64,000 nucleotides of DNA from assembly GCF_009757775.1 (NCBI RefSeq), contig NZ_RHLK01000009.1, forward strand, positions 1-64,000, written 5' to 3'. A program made the position numbers and the translations under genes. The stretch is from Paenibacillus lutrae (GTDB taxonomy: Bacteria; Bacillota; Bacilli; Paenibacillales; NBRC-103111). The first letter of the stretch is position 1; each line of letters begins with the position of its first letter. Below, one piece after another: positions 29,666-38,315 of the stretch. The notes under the pieces were generated by a model. It did no database searches, had not been told where the DNA came from, and worked only from the letters and a program-made list of their open reading frames with translations.

Positions 29666-30719
29666 TATTTTTCACTTCTTTTCTAAGGTAATATTCAATT
29701 ATGCTTTCACCTATAATTTTTGCAAGGTTCGGAGGGACAGCGTTTCCGATCTGACGAGCAATTTCAACTTTTGAACCAGAAAACACGAAGTCAACTGGGA
29801 ATGTTTGTAATAATGCTCCTTCGCAAAGTGATATGCTCCTCAATTGTTCAGGGTGCCCGAACATTCCGCGTGTGAAACTATCAAAACGTGCTGTAATAGT
29901 AGGAGCTACGTCATCCCACGACATTCTACCGTAAACATTGCGGTGGCCAATAATTGAGCTATCTATTCGATGACAATCAGCCAGTAATTCTTCGGGAAGG
30001 TGATCTCGTCCCTGGCCTTGTTGCAGCGCCATAAGGCGCTTAATGTTTTTATCAGACAGCCGATCTCTTCTGTGAAGAGGATACTCTGAATGTGAGGTGC
30101 CATCCGTTGGAGGCTCCGGTAGGAATTCTATTGTTTCGCGTACAGTATGGCGTTCGCCCGTCGGTACTGGGAAAGTATATTCCGAGCCTATATCTCTTCT
30201 TTCCCCGACCAAGATAATGCGCTTCCTGCGTTGCGGTATACCATAGTCTTCTGCATTTATAAGTTGCTTATGCACTACATATCCAATATCCTCCATATGG
30301 CTTATCAATTCGGAAAGGATGGTTTTACCGCGTTTACCTTGTATGCCTGATACATTCTCCATTACGAAGAACATTGGCCGTACCTCGTCGATGAGGCTTC
30401 CGTATTGAAGGACAAGATCATTTCTGCTATCTAAATCTTCACCGATACGCTGTACTGAAAACCCTTGACATGGCGGCCCACCTGCAAGAAGGAATAGCTC
30501 CCCTTGTTTTAATCCAATATGATTAAGTAACCGCCCTCCGAGCATATTTCTTATGTCTTCACATAAAGCTGGATGTGAAAAATATTTTTTATTGTTATTG
30601 ATTGTTTCAATACATTTCGGCTCAATATCAAAACTGAGCAGTACTTCAAATCCAGCCTTGTGAAGACCTAACGATAAACCTCCCGCACCTGAAAAACTGT
30701 CAACACAAGTTAACCGCAT
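29643..30719 (-). CDS. DNA (cytosine-5-)-methyltransferase B
   Basis: A 358-residue C5 methyltransferase with SAM motif 'DSFSGAGGLSLGLH' (residues 7-20), catalytic 'GGPPCQGFS' (Cys84), 'VMENVSG' (ENV at 121-123), 'PQRRKR' (162-167) and a C-terminal 'ARQIGNAVPP'. The frame is open from 30758, but AAGGAGG lies 7 bp before the ATG at 30719 (MRLTCVDSF), the better start. It overlaps the upstream methyltransferase by 20 bp and the downstream nuclease-methylase by 23 bp. It probably protects one strand or one of two related sites. Confidence 0.93.
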   Translation of the reverse strand: MRLTCVDSFSGAGGLSLGLHKAGFEVLLSFDIEPKCIETINNNKKYFSHPALCEDIRNMLGGRLLNHIGLKQGELFLLAGGPPCQGFSVQRIGEDLDSRNDLVLQYGSLIDEVRPMFFVMENVSGIQGKRGKTILSELISHMEDIGYVVHKQLINAEDYGIPQRRKRIILVGERRDIGSEYTFPVPTGERHTVRETIEFLPEPPTDGTSHSEYPLHRRDRLSDKNIKRLMALQQGQGRDHLPEELLADCHRIDSSIIGHRNVYGRMSWDDVAPTITARFDSFTRGMFGHPEQLRSISLCEGALLQTFPVDFVFSGSKVEIARQIGNAVPPNLAKIIGESIIEYYLRKEVKNIVLSGNH

Positions 30720-32025
30720 TTTTGAGCCTCCTTGTACTTTTGATACCTGCAATAACACTAGAATATGAATTACTCACGGGCAAATCTATTGGTTGGTTAC
30801 CCGCACTTAATTGAGCTTTCGTTGGTTCGCAAGAAAGAAGTTCTATCAGCACACTTGATGCAATACCGCATGACAATAAGGGGGGGACAGCTTCTCCAAT
30901 TTGACGGTAAATGTCATCAAATTTCCCTTCAAATACAAAACCGTCGGGGAAACTCTGTAAGCGGGCTGCTTCTCTTGCAGTAAGTCCTCTATCTTGCACA
31001 GGGTGCGTAAATCGTCCACTCGCAGGATTACGAGCGTAATGAGTTATTGTAATAGAAGGTTTGTCCCAACTAAGTCTTCCGTAAACATCTGAAAATCCTT
31101 TTACCCGGGTTAAGCACTCGGGACCAATTCCTTCAGGTAATTTGCCACCGTCATGAGGGACTTGCCTAATTACTTCGAGAGTACTCGGCTTGTGAGCCAC
31201 CGCTTTATGCATCCAATCTTCTGTTGAAGCTTCGCCAGCGTTAAGTGGACTTAAGGAACCTATAGCGTCTCGTACGGTTTTATATGAGTCTGGTGTATAG
31301 ACACCTTCAGGTAACAGGAATTCCTTTTTCATACCAATAATTACGGATCGAAAGCGTTCCTGAGGCACACCAAATTCGGCAGCATTGTGAATGTGTTGCT
31401 TTACTGTATAACCTGCATCAAAAAAAGCTTTCCTGGCTTTACTAAAATATTTCCAATACTTATTAGATAAAAATTCAGGGACGTTCTCCATGATGAAGGC
31501 AGTGGGATTCACTTCTGAAACAATACGAGAAAATGCTATTACGAGGTTGTTTCTATCATCGTCCTCTTCATCCCATCGTGTTTTCCTATGAGAGGAAAAT
31601 CCTTGGCAAGGAGCACAGCCAATCAATACTGTTGGGAGTTTCGGGTCAAAATTGATGCTTTCTAAAAAAATCTTAATGCTATCGCTATTTTTCGATATCT
31701 TTAGAATATCTTCATTTATCAACGGGGTCCCATAGTTTCTACTATATGTGGCAGCAGACATAGGATTAATATCACATCCCCCTAGGAAGCGAAAAACTGG
31801 GAAAATGCGGTTTATTGCGGCAAAGCCGAGAGAGGTTCCTCCTGCACCACTAAAAAAGTCGAGTACTTGAATAGGGTTAGCGGCTGTCTCTCCGATATTC
31901 AACGGCTCAAAATTAAGCAGTGCATTTTCGGATTCAGAAAATAATGCTGTCTTAAAATCTCTATAGTCATTTGTATCAACAGGGTTCAAAATTGCATCTT
32001 GAAGTAACCTTTGTAATGTTTGCAT
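30700..32025 (-). CDS. DNA (cytosine-5-)-methyltransferase A
   Basis: A 441-residue C5 methyltransferase. It has an N-terminal extension of about 50 residues, then 'VLDFFSGAGGTSLGFA', 'GCAPCQGFSSHRK' (catalytic Cys140), 'IMENVPEF' (ENV at 180-182), 'PQERFR' (221-226) and 'YRQIGEAVPPLLS'. AGAGGTG precedes the ATG. It differs clearly from the second methyltransferase in the operon, so the two probably arose separately or diverged to different target strands. It lies 57 bp after the small HTH gene. Confidence 0.93.
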   Translation of the reverse strand: MQTLQRLLQDAILNPVDTNDYRDFKTALFSESENALLNFEPLNIGETAANPIQVLDFFSGAGGTSLGFAAINRIFPVFRFLGGCDINPMSAATYSRNYGTPLINEDILKISKNSDSIKIFLESINFDPKLPTVLIGCAPCQGFSSHRKTRWDEEDDDRNNLVIAFSRIVSEVNPTAFIMENVPEFLSNKYWKYFSKARKAFFDAGYTVKQHIHNAAEFGVPQERFRSVIIGMKKEFLLPEGVYTPDSYKTVRDAIGSLSPLNAGEASTEDWMHKAVAHKPSTLEVIRQVPHDGGKLPEGIGPECLTRVKGFSDVYGRLSWDKPSITITHYARNPASGRFTHPVQDRGLTAREAARLQSFPDGFVFEGKFDDIYRQIGEAVPPLLSCGIASSVLIELLSCEPTKAQLSAGNQPIDLPVSNSYSSVIAGIKSTRRLKNAVNLC

Positions 32026-32082
32026 ACATACACCTCTAAGCAGTAATTATTTATCATCATAAGCACGCAATATCAAGACTAA

Positions 32083-32271
32083 TTAGTTCTTAGCGCTCTT
32101 GCCGCTCTTTACCCATTCGTCTACCTCAGAAAGCTTGAACTTCCACAGCTTGCCGATTTTACAGGCTGGAATGTCTTGATTCTTTATCCAGTTACGAATA
32201 GTATCCTTATTAACTCCAAGGTAGTCGGCAACTTCTTCGAGACTTGACCATTTTTCATTTATACTTTCCAT
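32083..32271 (-). CDS. Excisionase/MerR-type helix-turn-helix protein
   Basis: The 62-residue protein is a single winged-helix DNA-binding domain of the excisionase family (WSSLEEVADYLGVNKDTIRNWIKNQDIPACKIGKLWKFKLSEVDEW). It is the first gene of the restriction-modification operon, where such proteins may act as controllers or as specificity partners. AAGGAG precedes the ATG. The role is inferred from position only. Confidence 0.88.
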   Translation of the reverse strand: MESINEKWSSLEEVADYLGVNKDTIRNWIKNQDIPACKIGKLWKFKLSEVDEWVKSGKSAKN

Positions 32272-32309
32272 AGTATAACTCCTTCCAACAAAAAAACGGG
32301 TCTTGATTT

Positions 32310-32338
32310 ATTATACAAGACTTAGTGTGGAGTTTTAA
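32310..32338 (-). promoter_or_regulatory. Possible promoter of the restriction-modification operon
   Basis: On the minus strand a perfect -10 TATAAT (32315-32310) has a weak -35 TTAAAA (32338-32333) with a 17-bp spacer, about 40 nt before the HTH gene. The weak -35 would fit a promoter that needs or resists a regulator. Confidence 0.45.
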
Positions 32339-32718
32339 GTGTTTTGCGTAAATAATATATTTTGATTCATTTTAATATGATTTAATATGAAATGATAGAA
32401 ACACAACATGAAATTTTTTTGGTGCTATAAATATAAGAGTGCGATAGAAACAAAAATGACCATACGCTTGCAACATGCTCTTCGCCGTATAAAACTCCAT
32501 TGAATCGGATTAAAATTGATGCTTCAGTTATCGCCATCTCGAAACAATTCTGAACATATGTGTATTATAATACGGAACATACGTTTGCGTCAAAAAAGTG
32601 TATTAAGCAGAGTATGATATCAGAACGGTATTTGCAGAGGGGATAAGAACCAAGTAGCCTATGTATCTTCTGCATGGTACGATTTGGACATATTAATCTA
32701 ATCCTAGGGAGTGACTCT
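32339..32718. other. Intergenic stretch, no gene seen
   Basis: AT-rich DNA between the divergent restriction-modification operon and the GmrSD-like pseudogene. It contains a short direct repeat (tttaatatgatttaatatga, about 32371-32390). No reading frame with a ribosome site was found. Confidence 0.4.
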
Positions 32719-34390
32719 ATGTCGGCTGGAACCATAGAAGCAAACAAGGAAATCCTTCAAAAAATTTTCTCTGAATCATTTTGGTTCGTCATTCCAGAAT
32801 ATCAAAGATCGTATGTTTGGCAAACGGATAATGTAACGGAGTTAGTCGAGGATCTAGTCTATGTCTTCGAACACAAGCCTGATCACGATTATTTCCTAGG
32901 GTCCTTGGTGCTGAAGAAACTCAGAGAAAGCTCTTTCCCGGAGTATGAGGTGTTGGATGGTCAGCAACGGTTGACGACTTTCTTCATCATGATGGCTGTA
33001 CTGCGTGATCTTGTACAAATGCCTCAGTATGTGGAAACGCTTCAAAAGAAAATATATCAGGAAGAGAATCTTCTTGAGAATGTCCCTGCAAGAATGCGGT
33101 TGACGTACAAAATTCGGGATAAAGTAGAGGATTTTATCTCCACTTACATCATTGCAAAAGGGGGACCGAGAAAGAAAGCGAACTCAAAACATAGCTTGAC
33201 GGAGATAATGTGTCGCTATCCAATATGGCCAACACTGTGCTTGTTCTTCGGCAGCAGTTGGAAGACGTACGCCGGGATCACGATTTACAGCAGTTCATTC
33301 GATTTTTTTTTAATAAGGCACTGCTTATTTACGTATCCACTGAGAATACGAAAGATGCGTTCCGCCTTTTTACCACCCTCAATAATCGAGGGATCCCGCT
33401 AACTAACGCAGATATTTTAAAGTCGCAGAATGTCGGTAGCTTAGCTAGTGATAAGGATAAAAACAAATATGCGAAAATATGGGGGGATATGGAAGAGGAA
33501 CATGAGGAGAACTTCGATCGGTTCTCGCAGTTTATCCGTACTATTCTTATAAAAGAAAAAGCCCGCACCAACCTACTGGAGGAATTTACGAGCTGGTATA
33601 CAACGCCAAGGTTCCATCTTTGAAATTCGGGAAAGACACGTTCGAATTTGTCCAAAAATATAATGACATCTACGAAAATGTTATTGAGTTGCAGGACATA
33701 GGTTTAAGCAACGAATTCATAAACCTTCTGACCATTATGAGTATTGGCCTTCGGTCTGAAGACTGGATGCCACCATTGATGCATTATTACGGAAAGTTTG
33801 GTAAGACCCGGATAGATACTTTTCTTAACAAGCTGGAGTTCAAATTTACCAGTGATTGGGTTTTTGGCACAACACCCACCATCCGTCTGGATGCAATGAA
33901 TGCAATTAATAAGGCAATCGATCAGGCAGATGTGGCGGGACTGGACAATTTTCCGGACAATAAAGGATTGTTTGGGATTGATAAGGAGGAGTTAGACGCA
34001 GTATTTCCGGGAATATTTACAAGAAGACATTCGCACGCCATCTACTGCTTAAAATGGAATATTTGCTTAGTGATAATACAGTCCATCTTTCCAGCTATAA
34101 CTACATTACGGTTGAGCATATATTGCCACAAAATTCACCAACTAATAGCCAATGGAGGAAGGATTTTACGGACAAGGATCGCTTACTTTGGACGAATAAA
34201 CTGGCCAATTTGGTCCTAATTAGCCAGAAGAAGAATAGCGCTCTGAATAATTCGGAATTTTCTGAGAAAAAGAAGATTTATTTGAAGAAACGTATTGATG
34301 CTTTTCATGCTAATAAGGTGTTCTTAGAGCAAACTCCCTTTGGACACCAAACGTTTTGGAGAAGCGACAAAAGGAACTCGTTGATTTATT
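32719..34390 (+). pseudogene. GmrSD-like (DUF262/DUF1524) protein, multiply frameshifted
   Basis: Starting at MSAGTIEANKEILQKIF (ATG 32719, AGGGAG upstream), the sequence encodes a DUF262 domain with 'VIPEYQRSYVW' and the conserved 'EVLDGQQRLTTFFI'. It continues in another frame from about 33200 (RLFTTLNNRGIPLTNADILK), a third from about 33600, and a fourth from about 34050 with the DUF1524 HNH-like motif 'YITVEHILPQN'. A further shift near 34345 leads into 'VLEKRQKELVDLLSEA'. Intact relatives are nucleotide-dependent type IV restriction enzymes that attack modified phage DNA. At least four frameshifts make this copy inactive. Confidence 0.88.
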
Positions 34391-34586
34391 ATCAGAGGCG
34401 TAATTCCAAAGCACATTCAATGATCACCAATTGGTAGCAAAGTCCATCATGCTACTGCCGTAAAACTGCCGCAAAAATCCGCGATAAAGTCAAACGAAGA
34501 TAAAGAACACTAAGAAAACTGGCTACAAGAACATTGATTCTATGCGTTTTTAAGGAATATAACAGATGCCGCGGGAATGAGTTCGC

Positions 34587-34643
34587 TTCCCGCATACGGT
34601 GCATGTGGAGTGCTGTGCGTTGATAGTTAGAAGTAAAGAATAA
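34587..34643 (+). repeat. Second rlmD-like 3' end (attachment-site scar)
   Basis: 19 codons read [18 protein letters not shown] and stop. They match the end of rlmD ([13 protein letters not shown]...) but are not identical to the native gene. No upstream part of rlmD is present. This is best explained as a replacement gene end carried by an integrated element that used rlmD as its target, later buried by another insertion. Confidence 0.75.
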
Positions 34644-34834
34644 ACAGAGGGGTTCGAGAATCTGTAAAAGATTCTCGAACCCCCATTTGCTTTTATTTCA
34701 ATACGGTCAATTAGTTTGTGAAGTAATTCTGGAGTGAGTTCATTGAATGATATGAAGTCATCAAGGCTTTTTTTAGTTCTGTAGAGGCTAATGGTTCCAG
34801 CATTCCTATCCTCCGTTGTAAAGTTAAAGTTCAT
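34611..34834 (-). pseudogene. Serine recombinase, C-terminal remnant (DUF4368-like)
   Basis: The minus strand encodes 'ELTPELLHKLIDRIEIKANG' and 'RIFYRFSNPS', the typical end of large serine recombinases of mobile elements. No catalytic domain remains. A 15-bp perfect hairpin (34648-34685) lies within the coding sequence. The fragment ends in the rlmD-like scar, so this recombinase may belong to the element that brought the scar. Confidence 0.7.
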
Positions 34835-34967
34835 CTAGTAAACTCCCTGTCTTTCACGCTGCAAAGCGTTTATAGCAGAGTCGCGCGCACCCGATTATTG
34901 GAGAACTTTTTGTACGGAACACTCGTTTCTTATAGGAGACAACTAATCACCGCGTTATTTGGCACGT

Positions 34968-35507
34968 TTAATGGACAAGCACACGCTTGGAGGTTTGGAT
35001 ATGTTCCGCATACTTTTTAGCCTCTTGCTCAAGATATTCATCCGTGCCTTCGTTTGCATTATAGGTGACGAATGCGGGAAGATAGGTGCCATTGCATCTA
35101 GTAACGGTACTTTGTATGGGTCTTAATAATTCGCTGATCGTGAACCAATTGTAACCCCCTGAACGGTATTGCCTATCCGTGCCGCCTGTCGTCGTTGCGA
35201 CCATAAACTCTTTGCCTTTTAAATTATCCCCTCCGGGTCCAAAAGCCCAGCCAAACGTCAATACATCATCGAACCACTTTTTTAAAAGAGGAGGGCAGCT
35301 ATACCAATAAAAGGGAAACTGAAACACAACCCGGTCATATTGAAGCAGCAATTGTTGTTCCCTCTCCACATCGATATTCCAATTGGTGTACTCCTGATAG
35401 AGGTTGTGAAAATAGATGTCGGTTTGATCTCTCAGCTCTCGTGCCAACGCCTGATTAGCCCGGGAATTATTTAGATTGGGATGTGCAGAGATAACCATAA
35501 TTTTCAT
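34968..35507 (-). CDS. NAD(P)H-dependent flavodoxin-fold oxidoreductase
   Basis: A 179-residue protein of the flavodoxin-like quinone reductase family (MdaB/KefF/YwrO type). It has 'IMVISAHPNLNNSRANQALA' (FMN phosphate loop), 'VVFQFPFYWYSCPPLLKKWFDDVLTFG' in pieces, and 'ATTTGGTDRQYRSGGYN'. Such enzymes reduce quinones or nitro compounds. The ATG at 35507 with AAGGATGATC upstream is preferred over an upstream in-frame codon. It is divergent from an HxlR regulator gene with paired inverted repeats in between. Confidence 0.88.
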   Translation of the reverse strand: MKIMVISAHPNLNNSRANQALARELRDQTDIYFHNLYQEYTNWNIDVEREQQLLLQYDRVVFQFPFYWYSCPPLLKKWFDDVLTFGWAFGPGGDNLKGKEFMVATTTGGTDRQYRSGGYNWFTISELLRPIQSTVTRCNGTYLPAFVTYNANEGTDEYLEQEAKKYAEHIQTSKRVLVH

Positions 35508-35648
35508 AACGATCATCCTTTCTCATTTTTCGTAGCATCACGATCTACATCCCCATTATTATGCGGAATTTCATTTTTGCAAAGTACGCTTTTTTTTCAG
35601 ACTAAGTCCTGTAAAACGTACCATAGACGAAGCCTGATTTCGGTAGGT

Positions 35649-35688
35649 AGTACGATAATCCGTACTAAGTATGATTAATCATCGTACT
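35649..35688. promoter_or_regulatory. Paired inverted repeats, probable HxlR-family operator
   Basis: Two adjacent palindromes with AGTAC ends occur between the divergent genes: AGTACGataatcCGTACT (35649-35666) and AGTATGATtaATCATCGTACT-like (35668-35688). HxlR/YodB-type regulators usually bind such sites between their own gene and the oxidoreductase they control. Confidence 0.6.
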
Positions 35689-35756
35689 GTTTTCATTCTG
35701 GATACTTTGATAAAATTACTAACAAGGTAAAGATCATGTGACCGGGAGATGGTAAG

Positions 35757-36122
35757 ATGCGAGAGGAAGTTCACTATTCTAATAATACACAGGGGATACT
35801 TGCCACTCTGCAGGTGATCGGAGGAAAATGGAAGCCACTCATTTTGTTTATTTTATTGCATCAAGGCACAAAGCGATTCGGGGAATTGAGACGTCTGCTT
35901 CCGAATGTCACGCAAGGAATGCTTACCAATCAGCTTCGTGAGATGGAACGGGACGGACTCATCATACGCCGTGTGTATCAAGAGATTCCCCCAAAAGTTG
36001 AATATTTTTTGACTGATCATGGAAGAACGTTAAGTTCGGTTTTGACCGATATGTGCGGATGGGGATTTAAGCATATCGAATTTATGAATAATGCGAATGG
36101 GAACGACGAGAACTCCCTTTGA
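35757..36122 (+). CDS. HxlR-family transcriptional regulator
   Basis: The 121-residue protein shows the family pattern '[17 protein letters not shown]', '[31 protein letters not shown]' and '[17 protein letters not shown]'. Members sense quinones, aldehydes or disulfide stress. The Cys after 'VLTDM' (CGWGF) is the only Cys and lies near the C-terminus, unlike the N-terminal sensing Cys of YodB. It is divergent from the oxidoreductase gene and probably represses it. Confidence 0.9.
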   Translation: MREEVHYSNNTQGILATLQVIGGKWKPLILFILLHQGTKRFGELRRLLPNVTQGMLTNQLREMERDGLIIRRVYQEIPPKVEYFLTDHGRTLSSVLTDMCGWGFKHIEFMNNANGNDENSL

Positions 36123-36604
36123 CGCTTACGGCGTTGCCAGTCTAACACTTTATTCTCCGAGTCTAATACTTTATTTTCTCTGGACACTAGGAATATGAAT
36201 AACATTTATGTATACAGCAACCAGGAGTGGCCACATGTGATCGGTGTTAGCTGCTTTTGTTTTTGTATACAGCGCTCTGAATTTATCTGAATTTGGGGCT
36301 TTTTTACTTCCCCGGTCATATACATTTAAGCAACCTTGAAAAGGATGTGACGAAGTGAAGTATTACGTTGCCGCTAGGGGAGAAACACTTCGTACAATTG
36401 CAAAAACTACCGTAGCTAGTGTACGGAGAAAATAAAGTCTTAGACTGCCGCTGTTGTTATTAAACTTACGTTCTCCGTTAGTTTAACGAAGTTCACGAAG
36501 TAATGAAAATAAAGGAAGTCCTAATGAGTCAAGAGCTGTCGCAGGAATAAAAAAACGACCACAGAGCAAATGACGATGCTCCATGGCCTGGTTGCGAATA
36601 AATG
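36123..36604. other. Intergenic stretch with a LysM-like fragment
   Basis: Mostly AT-rich and non-coding. At about 36355-36435 a GTG frame with AAGGATGTGA upstream encodes a 26-residue peptide whose beginning (YYVAARGETLRTIAKT) resembles the start of a LysM repeat and then stops. It is probably a fragment left by rearrangement. Confidence 0.35.
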
Positions 36605-36960
36605 TTATTTTTTAGACAACGTTAGAGTGATTTGACGTTTCAACACTCTCTTCAAATGTTGAAGCGCCGCGATCTGACGATCAACTTGGGACAGCTTTTC
36701 TTCGTACATGGCCTGCATCGCTTCGCAATACTCATAATCGTCAGGGTTTGCGATCTCATCCGTGAACAGCTGACCAATTTCATCTGCTGTCAACCCGAGC
36801 TTTAAATATAACTGGATGGCCATGACTCGATCTACGGCAGACTCGGCGAAACTCCGATAATCGTTCTCTAGCCTATCTGCTTGCAATAGCCTTTTTTTTC
36901 GTAATGCCGGATGGAACGAATGCTGACGTTGGTCAATCGGGATAACTCACCTATTTTCAC
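36605..36960 (-). pseudogene. MerR-family regulator, single frameshift at a poly-A tract
   Basis: From a GTG at 36960 (AGGAGG upstream) the minus strand encodes the MerR DNA-binding domain 'VKIGELSRLTNVSIRSIRHY' up to a run of eight A (36892-36899 on the + strand as T). There the frame shifts. The rest continues as 'LLQADRLENDYRSFAESAVD' and 'YLKLGLTADEIGQLFTDE' to a normal end. One base added or removed restores a full protein of about 118 residues. It could be a recent mutation, slippage-dependent expression, or a sequencing error. Confidence 0.8.
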
Positions 36961-37046
36961 TTTTATGTACCTCCTTGCTAATGCTCCAGTCGGCAAATGC
37001 AAATTGAATCCACATAATCCTGAATCCAGTAAAAAATATCATCTCC

Positions 37047-37403
37047 TTAATCTGAACAGGAGGACTTCCATTTACGTTGATTGATGTATTGCTCACCCCA
37101 CTCGTCCAATTGGTCCAATATTGACTTCAGCGTCATTCCAAATTCACTCATTTCATAGACAACTTTTGGCGGTACTTGATTATAAACCGTTCGAATGATG
37201 ATGCCGGCTTCCTCCAATTCTCGAAGTTGCTGAGTTAACATTTTGTGTGTAATATCGGGAATTTTCCTTTTTAATTCACTCGTTCTCTTGGGTCCAGATC
37301 CACAGTTTAAGTGACATAAAATTAATAATTTCCATTTCCCCCCTATAACCTCCAATGCCGCTTCGGCAGGGATGTTAAACGTTCGTATATCCTGCATTTT
37401 CAT
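37047..37403 (-). CDS. HxlR-family transcriptional regulator
   Basis: The 118-residue protein has 'ALEVIGGKWKLLILCHLNCG', 'KRTSELKRKIPDITHKMLTQQLRELEEAGII' and 'QVPPKVVYEMSEFGMTL', all typical of HxlR regulators. AAGGGGG lies before the ATG. It is divergent from an oxidoreductase gene, with a palindrome between them. It shares the arrangement, but not close sequence, with the pair at 34968-36122. Confidence 0.9.
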   Translation of the reverse strand: MKMQDIRTFNIPAEAALEVIGGKWKLLILCHLNCGSGPKRTSELKRKIPDITHKMLTQQLRELEEAGIIIRTVYNQVPPKVVYEMSEFGMTLKSILDQLDEWGEQYINQRKWKSSCSD

Positions 37404-37433
37404 GGAATAACCCCCTTAAATGATTGGTTAGAA

Positions 37434-37453
37434 TAGGTACTTTTCGGTACCTA
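37434..37453. promoter_or_regulatory. Palindromic operator between divergent genes
   Basis: TAGGTACttttcgGTACCTA is a perfect 7-bp inverted repeat with a 6-bp centre, about 30 bp before the HxlR start. A related half (ttttagttccta) follows at about 37461. It is probably the binding site of the adjacent HxlR protein. Confidence 0.6.
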
Positions 37454-37557
37454 TATTACCTTTTAGTTCCTATTGTACAAAAAAGTGCGTTCTTCCTTTT
37501 TTTTGCATGCTATCTGATAATCATATCGTACCTAGTAGAAAATGGAAGGTGATTAAT

Positions 37558-38151
37558 ATGAAAATTTTGACCGTTGTTTCGCACCCTAGGGTGCAATCCT
37601 TAACCTTTTCGGTTGCAGATAGATTTACACAGGGACTCACTGATGCGGGACATGAGACGGAAGTGCTTGATCTGCATCGCAGCGGGTTTAATCCTGTATT
37701 GTGGGAGCCAGATGAACCCGAATCGTCATCCGAACGCAAGATCTACTCGCCAGAGGTTGAAACAGAAATTGAACGAATGAAGCAACACGATGCTCTCGCG
37801 TACATTTTCCCGGTATGGTGGCATAGTTTCCCAGCCATACTTAAGGGATATATCGACCGTGTATGGAACAATGGTTTCGCGTACGGCTCCCACAAACTGC
37901 ATCATAAAAAAGTACTGTGGATTGGTATGGCATCGGCTCCGAAAGAACACTATGAGAAGTATGAGTACGACAAGATGATGACCCATCACCTTAACATCGG
38001 AATTGCCGGTTTCTGCGGAGTCTCTAATAGCAAGGTTGAGATATTGTATGACACTTTGGATTCAAGACCGGAAACTTTCGACAAACTTCTGATGCAAGCG
38101 TATCATCTCGGACTATTTTATGACAATGATTTAAAGACCGTTGCTCAATAG
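37558..38151 (+). CDS. NAD(P)H-dependent flavodoxin-fold oxidoreductase
   Basis: A 197-residue member of the flavodoxin-like NAD(P)H quinone oxidoreductase family: 'KILTVVSHPRVQSLTFSVAD', 'YIFPVWWHSFPAILKGYIDRVWNNGFAYG' in pieces, and 'GMASAPKEHYEKYEYDKMM'. The upstream in-frame codon at 37507 lacks a ribosome site, while GGAAGGTGAT precedes the ATG at 37558. It is likely induced when the divergent HxlR regulator releases the operator. Confidence 0.9.
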   Translation: MKILTVVSHPRVQSLTFSVADRFTQGLTDAGHETEVLDLHRSGFNPVLWEPDEPESSSERKIYSPEVETEIERMKQHDALAYIFPVWWHSFPAILKGYIDRVWNNGFAYGSHKLHHKKVLWIGMASAPKEHYEKYEYDKMMTHHLNIGIAGFCGVSNSKVEILYDTLDSRPETFDKLLMQAYHLGLFYDNDLKTVAQ

Positions 38152-38163
38152 CTCATTTTTCGT

Positions 38164-38200
38164 GAAGCCATTCTCCCCACGAGAATGGCTTCGCTTTATT
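38164..38200 (+). terminator. Terminator of the oxidoreductase gene
   Basis: gaagccattct pairs perfectly with agaatggcttc around a 7-base loop and is followed by gctttatttt, 12 nt after the stop codon. Confidence 0.85.
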
Positions 38201-38315
38201 TTAAAATAGATTTTGAAGAAAACTGCCCGTTAGCGTAATGCCCGCCGAGGTCTAGTTCTTGTTTAAAGGGTGAATACAGCCACATCTTAGTTTATTCTAC
38301 CGTCAGCACTCATCC

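Noticed and set aside
34648-34685. 15-bp perfect hairpin as a transcription terminator
   Set aside because: It lies inside the serine-recombinase coding remnant and has no T run on either side. It is explained by the coding sequence for GGSRIFYRFSNP.
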